Below, piece after piece: positions 58,759 to 64,000 of a DNA stretch of 64,000 nt. Under the pieces are notes generated by a model, which worked only from the letters and a program-made list of their open reading frames with translations, ran no database searches and was not told the origin of the DNA. A program made the position numbers and the translations under genes. Source of the DNA: Leptonema sp964619535 (GTDB taxonomy: Bacteria; Spirochaetota; Leptospiria; Leptospirales; Leptonemataceae). The stretch is taken from the NCBI GenBank assembly GCA_964619535.1, contig CAZUEX010000006.1, forward strand, positions 62,001-126,000. The letters run 5' to 3'. Each line of letters starts with the position of its first letter. Position 1 is the stretch's first letter.

Positions 58759-59943
58759 TCAGGCTTCGATATGTCCCAGGGCTTCCCTGTACAGTGCCAG
58801 AGTGGACTTAGCCATAATATCGTACCGAAACTCTTTCAAAACCCGCTCCTGCCCCCAGGCTCCCAATTTCTTGCGAAGGACATCATCGCGCACAAGCCTG
58901 TTTATAGCCTCAGCCAGAGCCTTCCAGTCTCTTGGAGGAACAACCAACCCGCTTCGTTCATGCAGATTCACATAGGTAACACCATTATGCAGCTCGCAGC
59001 AAATCACGGGCTTACCACAAGCCATGGCATCCAGCTGTACCAATCCGAATGCCTCAGAGGGCTCTACCGAAGGCATACAGAAAATGTCGCAGGCATGCAT
59101 TAAAGCAACCAGGTCCTCATCCGAAATTCGTCCCGGGAAACATATGCGATTACCAATACCCAGCTGAAGAGCAATGGAGCGATACGTATCTGTCAGGGGG
59201 CCTTCACCAGCCAGAACGAGCATGGCATTGTCTTCTACAGAATGCATGGCCTGAACCAGATATTCAAATCCTTTGTAATACACATGACGACCGACCGCGA
59301 AAAGAAGTTTCCTGCCAGAAGCGACGGTCTTCCAGTGTTCAAGTCGCTTCTGGATCTCTGGCGTAATACGCAGGCGGCCTTCCTCCACACCAAACGGAAT
59401 GACCCGTCGTCGACCTTCCTCGCAGGCATGCAGCTGTGTAGAAGATTCAAAGTGTTTCGGTGTTGGGGCAATCAAAAAGCGTACGCGTCTCAACAGTCTG
59501 TCCACAAACGGCTGATAGACCCGGAGCAGGTGCTTCTGTCGAACGACGTCGGAATGCCAGGTAGCTACAAGCGGAATACGCTCGGGCAGCATCAAAGCGG
59601 AAACAACAGAAAGCGGATCCGGCAGGTGTATGTGCACGATGTCGTATTGATTGGCAAGCCTGCGCAACAACAGAGGAAAGCCGGGTGATATCGCCGTTGA
59701 TGCAAACGTACCAAATGAATGAGCAAAAAATACGCGAAATCCTGATGGGTCCGTTATAGAAGAACCCTGCGGTTGAGGCCCGGCTACGAGATTATCTGCA
59801 GTGATCTCATTTGCTAACGACTGTAGCAGTGATACCACATGCGCTTCAATACCACCTCTTGGCGGATAAAAGCGGCCCAGATGCAATACACGTGGATTCT
59901 CACTGTGGGTAGATAGGCCCATATTCCTCATTCGGTCATTCAC
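58759..59943 (-). CDS. Family 4 glycosyltransferase
   Basis: 394 residues from the GTG at 59943, which overlaps the previous stop (GTGAATGA) and follows GGGGGAAAG. GT-B fold: HLGRFYPPRGGIEAHVVSLLQSL with the PPRGGIE donor loop, PLVATWHSDV, and LLFAVGRHVYYKGFEYLVQAM; the C-terminal nucleotide-sugar site is PSVEPSEAFGLVQLDAMACGKPVI (E-x7-D in place of E-x7-E). Retaining mannosyl- or glucosyl-type transferases of this family extend O-antigen units. The substrate sugar is unknown. Confidence 0.88.
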   Translation of the reverse strand: MNDRMRNMGLSTHSENPRVLHLGRFYPPRGGIEAHVVSLLQSLANEITADNLVAGPQPQGSSITDPSGFRVFFAHSFGTFASTAISPGFPLLLRRLANQYDIVHIHLPDPLSVVSALMLPERIPLVATWHSDVVRQKHLLRVYQPFVDRLLRRVRFLIAPTPKHFESSTQLHACEEGRRRVIPFGVEEGRLRITPEIQKRLEHWKTVASGRKLLFAVGRHVYYKGFEYLVQAMHSVEDNAMLVLAGEGPLTDTYRSIALQLGIGNRICFPGRISDEDLVALMHACDIFCMPSVEPSEAFGLVQLDAMACGKPVICCELHNGVTYVNLHERSGLVVPPRDWKALAEAINRLVRDDVLRKKLGAWGQERVLKEFRYDIMAKSTLALYREALGHIEA

Positions 59944-61054
59944 CGGTGTCTTTCCCCCGCAGAATCGACAACGTCCTTTCTGCAGCAGAATCCCAGCTCA
60001 GTCGCTGTACATGTTTCGTGCCCTTTTGTATGAACTCAGAACGTTTCTGTTCATCTGTTAACAGGGTAAGCATAGATTCTGCTATACTTTGTTCTTCAAG
60101 TGGGTTACAATACAAAGCTGCATCACCACACACCTCAGGAATCGATGCGGCCGTAGAGGCCACAACGGGTACGCCATAGCTCATCGCTTCCAGCGGAGGC
60201 AACCCATACCCCTCATACAAAGAAGGGAAGACAAAGAGATCGGCAAAGGCATATGCCGCCTGAACCTCTTCGTCTGAGAGGAATCCGGTAAAATGAATCC
60301 TTGCATTATTCGTTGTGGTCGCGCCTGCACCGGTGATGAAACCATCACTGCGCCCTATGACAAACAGGTGATGTGGAATACTGTCGGCGATCATCTCAAA
60401 AGCCCGAATCAGACGTGGAATATTCTTATGAGGTTTGATGTTCCCGACAGATAGGATGTAAGGCCGACGTGCCTCCCAGGATGACAGCGTTGCAGGATCC
60501 TGGACCTCTGCCACAGGACGGTGAAGCCCGAGAGGGATCACCGATACCTTTTGCTCAAAGCCTGGAAAAAATCGGGCAATCTCACTTCGTGAAAATTCAG
60601 AATCCGTTATAACCGCCTCGCTTATGGACAGTGCTCGCCGGTAATAGAGCTTGTAAAGCGAACGTCGAAGGCCGGACGACAAGGCCATATGGACAACATC
60701 ATGAATCGTGGTGATTATGCGCAAATCCTTGATAGACAGAAGCGGTATACTGATCGTAGGGACCCACAACGTACCTGGCCCACAGATTAAGCGCCGAAAC
60801 AGCAACTGCTCTTGAACAGAAAAGCCCCTGGCCGGGAAATGCAGGTATTCGAAACCATGGCAGCTGGCAAATTCCTTTGCTCCGTCATGATTGCCGAGAA
60901 GAACCATTCTCTGTGACACTTTTTCGCGAATGATGGGCAACAGGTTCCATAAATAGGAACCGATGCCAGAACATCCGATCCACCTTCCGTCAATATAGAG
61001 TGTTGGATCCCCTCGCGAGTCAACCCCTGAATCAGCTTTTCCTTTTGCGATCAT
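59936..61054 (-). CDS. Family 4 glycosyltransferase
   Basis: 372 residues. GT-B fold: LYIDGRWIGCSGIGSYLWNLLPII at the N-terminus (GIGxY donor-loop type of mannosyltransferases such as WbaZ), SVGNIKPHKNIPRLIRAFEMI at the interdomain hinge, and FPSLYEGYGLPPLEAMSYGVPVVAS with the E-x7-E motif. This pattern is common in mannosyltransferases, but donor specificity is a guess. Its end overlaps the next gene by 8 bases and its start lies 23 bases inside the upstream glycosyltransferase gene. Confidence 0.88.
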   Translation of the reverse strand: MIAKGKADSGVDSRGDPTLYIDGRWIGCSGIGSYLWNLLPIIREKVSQRMVLLGNHDGAKEFASCHGFEYLHFPARGFSVQEQLLFRRLICGPGTLWVPTISIPLLSIKDLRIITTIHDVVHMALSSGLRRSLYKLYYRRALSISEAVITDSEFSRSEIARFFPGFEQKVSVIPLGLHRPVAEVQDPATLSSWEARRPYILSVGNIKPHKNIPRLIRAFEMIADSIPHHLFVIGRSDGFITGAGATTTNNARIHFTGFLSDEEVQAAYAFADLFVFPSLYEGYGLPPLEAMSYGVPVVASTAASIPEVCGDAALYCNPLEEQSIAESMLTLLTDEQKRSEFIQKGTKHVQRLSWDSAAERTLSILRGKDTGE

Positions 61055-61838
61055 ACACGATGTTATAATAGAGTTTGATTTTCAAAAGACGCAACAAATA
61101 GATCACGGTATCGTGAATCATTCCTAACCGCTGACCACGACCTCTGCGAAAGTCCATCTTTACCCGCCACTCGTCCCGCAGCGACTGCTCAAAATGGCTG
61201 GATAGATTGGTGCCGTCCCACCGAAAATACGCAATATAGTCGAGCAATATCTCGGGGGGCCCATATTTGTCCCATAGGCGCAAGAAGTGGTCATAGTCCA
61301 TGGCAAATTTAAACTGCTTTCGAAAAGGAAACTCTCGCACCCAGGCTGTCGGCACCAGAGCCGTCTGATGCCGAATCTGATCGGCTCGTAGCATGTCGGA
61401 AAACGTGAATGGTTCCAACCGATCTTTCTTTATGACTTCATTTCGCGAGTTCCGGGTAAGATAGAAAGCAGACACCCATTGTTTATCAGAAGCCGAAAGC
61501 GCTGAGTACAGCTTCATCAGAGAATCGGAAGACACAAATTCGTCATCAGCATGCATATACAGGATATAATCCCCGCTTGCCCTCTGCGCTCCTCGATTCA
61601 TGGCATCGTAGATTCCATCGTCTTTTTCAGAATACACGATTGCCTTCTCTCCGAGGATTGCACGATAGCGTTCTATCGTATCATCGGTTGAGGCCCCATC
61701 AATCAAAATGCATTCAATGTTCGGATATGTTTGTGCTGCTATGCTCTGCGCTGTTGATTCAATATATCGACTGGCATTATAGGCAATGGTAACGAGGGAG
61801 ATTAGCGGGTAATCGGCGGTATTCACGTTTTCAGCCAC
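61032..61838 (-). CDS. Family 2 glycosyltransferase
   Basis: 268 residues from the GTG at 61838, which overlaps the upstream stop (GTGGCTGA); a TTG at 61856 is the alternative. GT-A fold: ISLVTIAYNASRYIESTAQSIAAQTYPNIECILIDGASTDDT, SEKDDGIYDAMNRGAQRASGDYILYMHADDEF with HADD as DxD. The DGIYDAMNRG segment is typical of WcaA/colanic-acid-type transferases. It is one of four probable transferases, so the repeat unit could have about five sugars counting the initiating one. Confidence 0.88.
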   Translation of the reverse strand: MAENVNTADYPLISLVTIAYNASRYIESTAQSIAAQTYPNIECILIDGASTDDTIERYRAILGEKAIVYSEKDDGIYDAMNRGAQRASGDYILYMHADDEFVSSDSLMKLYSALSASDKQWVSAFYLTRNSRNEVIKKDRLEPFTFSDMLRADQIRHQTALVPTAWVREFPFRKQFKFAMDYDHFLRLWDKYGPPEILLDYIAYFRWDGTNLSSHFEQSLRDEWRVKMDFRRGRGQRLGMIHDTVIYLLRLLKIKLYYNIVYDRKRKS

Positions 61839-62565
61839 GGCTAAGATAATCCTCAAACTTACGGATATTGTCCATATAAGGGACCTTCATTGCGTAGCAT
61901 TCAATGCATGTACTCAAACGGTTCACAATGGGAGTCGCAGACAACGCTGCATCCATTCCGAAAACCAGGGGTGATAACATCCCATAAAGCCTCTTCAGAA
62001 GCCCTGGCAACAGACTCAGCTTTTTCGGCAGCATGTGGTAGCGCCACGTCGATTTCACAAGTAGGCCATGATCATGCAGGCGGGTTACCAGTTCTTTCAT
62101 TGAATATTTTCGCGGATGTGGATCACGGCTCCACAGGCCCGACAGAAAACTGATATAGGATGTTCGTTGCGGGAAGGCAAATACGAAGAAATATCCACCA
62201 GGCTTAAGTATTCGATATACCTCGTCCAGTGAGCGATCTACCAGTGGCACATGCTCCAGCACCCCCTGAGAAACCACAATATCAAAGGAATTATCGTCGA
62301 ATGGAAGCCTGTAAGGATGGTCAATCTTCTGAAAAGGAAGGGCTTTCAACTCGGGCATCATAGCCACATTGGGCATATCAATGTCGAGCAGCGATATCTG
62401 GGTAGCACCGGCTGCAAGAAGCTCTTTCGCAAGGAAGCCTTCGCCTGACCCCCAATCAAGAACCTTATATTTTTCATTCAGTTGGCTGTAGCGCGATATA
62501 ATGCGAGCAGATCGACGATAGGTTTCGAAAAAGCTGGCACTGTAGGTTTCTGCGATTGTCATCAT
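61831..62565 (-). CDS. Class I SAM-dependent methyltransferase
   Basis: 244 residues; AAAGGAC precedes the ATG at 62565. SAM motif I is KVLDWGSGEGFLAKELLAAG, followed by ISLLDIDMPNVAMM and FDIVVSQGVLEHVPLVDRSLDEVYRILKPGGYFFV. At the 5' end of a polysaccharide locus it may methylate a sugar (O- or C-methyl) or cap the chain; this is inference from position. First gene of the minus-strand group ending at 58759, so the promoter should lie in the gap at 62566-62895. Confidence 0.8.
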   Translation of the reverse strand: MMTIAETYSASFFETYRRSARIISRYSQLNEKYKVLDWGSGEGFLAKELLAAGATQISLLDIDMPNVAMMPELKALPFQKIDHPYRLPFDDNSFDIVVSQGVLEHVPLVDRSLDEVYRILKPGGYFFVFAFPQRTSYISFLSGLWSRDPHPRKYSMKELVTRLHDHGLLVKSTWRYHMLPKKLSLLPGLLKRLYGMLSPLVFGMDAALSATPIVNRLSTCIECYAMKVPYMDNIRKFEDYLSRG

Positions 62566-62895
62566 ATAAGTCCTTTGAGCTGATTAAGAACCTATACGAA
62601 ACAGGCAAGAAAAATCTTACCATTCCTGACAAAGGTACCCCCAAGCCGCTGCTGAAGGCCCGCACATATCCCATTTGATAACGGGATCAATTTCACGAAA
62701 ACACAGGCGATCGCACGACACATATTAATTCTGCATGTATTTAGACTTGACAATAGATATTAAAGCGGCACATCATAGTTGTCATTTAATGTTGACAGTA
62801 TTATTCCGTCACGTATATTTGTCATACAGAACACTTCTATTCCTTCGTATATACTACCCAATACCTTATACAGCTTTGGACAAAGAGGTTGCATC
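62566..62895. other. Divergent intergenic region, A+T-rich
   Basis: 330 bases between the minus-strand polysaccharide group and the plus-strand LtaS/OpgB-like gene. It holds a promoter for the latter (separate entry) and a weaker TTGACA at 62747-62752. No protein-like ORF or RNA gene is evident. A promoter for the minus-strand group is expected here but I cannot point to one. Confidence 0.55.
62792..62819 (+). promoter_or_regulatory. Sigma-70-type promoter for the second LtaS/OpgB-like gene
   Basis: A consensus TTGACA (62792-62797), 16-base spacer and TATATT (62814-62819). It gives a leader of about 70 bases before the ATG at 62896. Confidence 0.6.
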
Positions 62896-64000
62896 ATGGT
62901 AATATGGAAGCACAGACTTGCAATCACGACATGGTATGCTATAGCCTTAACGATCCTCTTCTTTGCACTCCAGGCATTTCTTGAGACTATCATCGGGCTG
63001 CCCTTCTTTAGCTTCCTTGCATCCACTTCAACATTACCATGGAGGATCTTCTTCACAACCACAGCTTCACTTCGATTCCTTTTTAATCTCCTCGTCCTTT
63101 GTTACATCTTCATAGCCCTGCTTGCCATCTCCGGACGCCCCATACATTCGCTTCTCGCTGTTAGCGCACTGGCCACGGCTTTAGCAGCCGCCGAATATAA
63201 CTTCTTCAAGAATCTTAATACGGTCTTTACGCTCGATTACCTCAAACGCATTCCTGAACTCCTCACTCTTCTGCAGACCGGATTCTTCCCCACCTATGCC
63301 GTCACGCTTACGGTCATGGCTCTCTGCCTTTTCCTCTTTACAGCTGTATACCTCTGGAAGAAAGAAAAGCCCATAAAGCCACGGTGGCGCATGACCTGGG
63401 CCCTCGTATCCCTGGCAGGCCTTCCTTTCATGGCTTCACCTGCCTTGCTTGGTAGATCGCTTGAATTCTTCGACTTTGATTTAATTTTTCAGTCCCGAGA
63501 AGAGAGACTCAGCCGGGGAGGAGTGATAGCTGCCCTTTTGACAGACTATCATTACATCCTGAAACGATGGTATCGCATCCCACCAGAAGAATACTCCGAA
63601 CAGACCATTCGGAACATGATTCCAGTGGAAGGACCGCTGCCCGCTGCTGTGTCAGAGCCCCGTCGCATTCGCGTCATCTTCTATCTCATGGAATCTTACT
63701 GGGATCCGGTTGCTACCTTCCCCGGTATCATCAGCCCTGATCCGCTCAAGCCAATCAAAGAACTTAAATTGAATCCAGAACGCTCGTTTCGCGGACGCTC
63801 TGCCGTTCCCGTCTTTGGCGGAGCAACCATTCAAACAGAATTCGAGGTCTTAACCGGCCTCAGCGCACACGCTTTCGGTGAACTTGTTTTTCCAAACCTG
63901 CACGGACCGGTAGAATCGATTGCCACCTACTACCAGAGCCTGAATCCACCGGCACAGACGACCTACATAACCGCCTATAAGATCACCTTCTTCAACCGAA
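62896..64000 (+). CDS. LtaS/OpgB-like membrane phosphoglycerol transferase, truncated at window end
   Basis: Open from the ATG at 62896 to the window end, 368 codons visible, no stop. Several hydrophobic segments are followed by RIRVIFYLMESYWDPV and FGGATIQTEFEVLTGLSAHAF, which align with RIIIYLMESFWDPV and FGGFTVQAEFEILTGFSAHL of the protein at 2231-4120. The catalytic Glu and Thr of the fold are therefore present; the His and Asp-His parts lie beyond the window. It is a paralogue rather than a recent copy, since the N-terminal segments differ widely. Its place beside the polysaccharide locus suggests it decorates surface glycan with glycerol phosphate; that is inference. Confidence 0.8.
   Translation, partial: MVIWKHRLAITTWYAIALTILFFALQAFLETIIGLPFFSFLASTSTLPWRIFFTTTASLRFLFNLLVLCYIFIALLAISGRPIHSLLAVSALATALAAAEYNFFKNLNTVFTLDYLKRIPELLTLLQTGFFPTYAVTLTVMALCLFLFTAVYLWKKEKPIKPRWRMTWALVSLAGLPFMASPALLGRSLEFFDFDLIFQSREERLSRGGVIAALLTDYHYILKRWYRIPPEEYSEQTIRNMIPVEGPLPAAVSEPRRIRVIFYLMESYWDPVATFPGIISPDPLKPIKELKLNPERSFRGRSAVPVFGGATIQTEFEVLTGLSAHAFGELVFPNLHGPVESIATYYQSLNPPAQTTYITAYKITFFNR

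Noticed and set aside
58651..59103. 150-codon plus-strand ORF at the end of a glycosyltransferase gene
   Set aside because: Mostly antisense to conserved GT4 sequence; no ribosome-binding site.
62760..63062. 100-codon minus-strand ORF near the window end
   Set aside because: It overlaps the promoter and N-terminus of the second LtaS-like gene and has no recognisable family.

Overview
The window is moderately GC-rich DNA, by eye slightly above half G+C, from a diderm (outer-membrane) bacterium. Several genes point to a spirochaete of the Leptospirales, perhaps Leptonema-like: a lipoprotein with a LruC domain (a family named from Leptospira), a cyclic-nucleotide-binding/TPR protein paired with a Crp-type regulator, and a TonB receptor plus HldD heptose epimerase, which imply LPS. 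The assignment rests on gene content alone. I see no phage, insertion sequence, CRISPR array or origin; the window looks like ordinary chromosome with one surface-polysaccharide locus.

Layout. 1-6.7 kb: 5'-truncated TonB receptor, LtaS/OpgB-like phosphoglycerol transferase, TIGR01777 epimerase, thioredoxin-like ferredoxin, membrane O-acyltransferase. 6.8-12.1 kb (minus strand): LruC lipoprotein, a Gpt-like phosphoribosyltransferase overlapping pyrC, an FAD oxidoreductase, a methyltransferase and an EndoIII/MagIII-like glycosylase. 12.2-14.2 kb: small gene, STAS protein, J-domain protein and methyltransferase, all tightly packed. 14.2-16 kb (minus strand): hisD, tRNA-Val and rpsT with a structured leader. 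16-21 kb: TolC/RND efflux pair without an adaptor. 21-25.9 kb: secreted phospholipase C/Het-C-like protein, amidohydrolase, two cyclic-nucleotide-domain proteins, hldD. 25.8-31.4 kb (minus strand): alpha/beta hydrolase, Bfd-like protein, a biotin carboxylase fused to its biotin carrier, a DUF4015 protein. 31.4-37 kb: FMN reductase, lipid-anchored HiPIP, and a peptidoglycan cassette (GH3 lipoprotein, unknown secreted protein, amidase), then a thioesterase. 37-42.3 kb (plus strand): HD protein with a degenerate CCA-enzyme layout, then an MBOAT acyltransferase cassette. 42.3-45.1 kb: di-heme peroxidase (frameshifted) and porin behind a Fur-like box. 45.2-49.4 kb: truD, and leuA preceded by a leucine-codon leader peptide.

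49.5-62.6 kb is the polysaccharide locus, nearly all on the minus strand: initiating sugar-phosphate transferase, Gmd-like protein, fcl, gmd, flippase, polymerase, four glycosyltransferases and a methyltransferase, with one opposed membrane-protein gene inside. This is the gene set of a Wzx/Wzy-type O-antigen or capsule pathway using GDP-mannose-derived deoxysugars. Just past it a second LtaS/OpgB-like gene runs off the window end; it is a paralogue of the one at 2.2 kb.

The most interesting signals are mostly small or regulatory: a 39-codon leucine-rich ORF with a good promoter and hairpins directly before leuA (47.03-47.29 kb); alternative pairings around the Shine-Dalgarno of rpsT; a shared C-tract/G-tract palindrome before the TolC/RND operon and the HiPIP gene; the frameshift separating a lipoprotein signal from its di-heme peroxidase; and several enzymes that keep their fold but lack family key residues.
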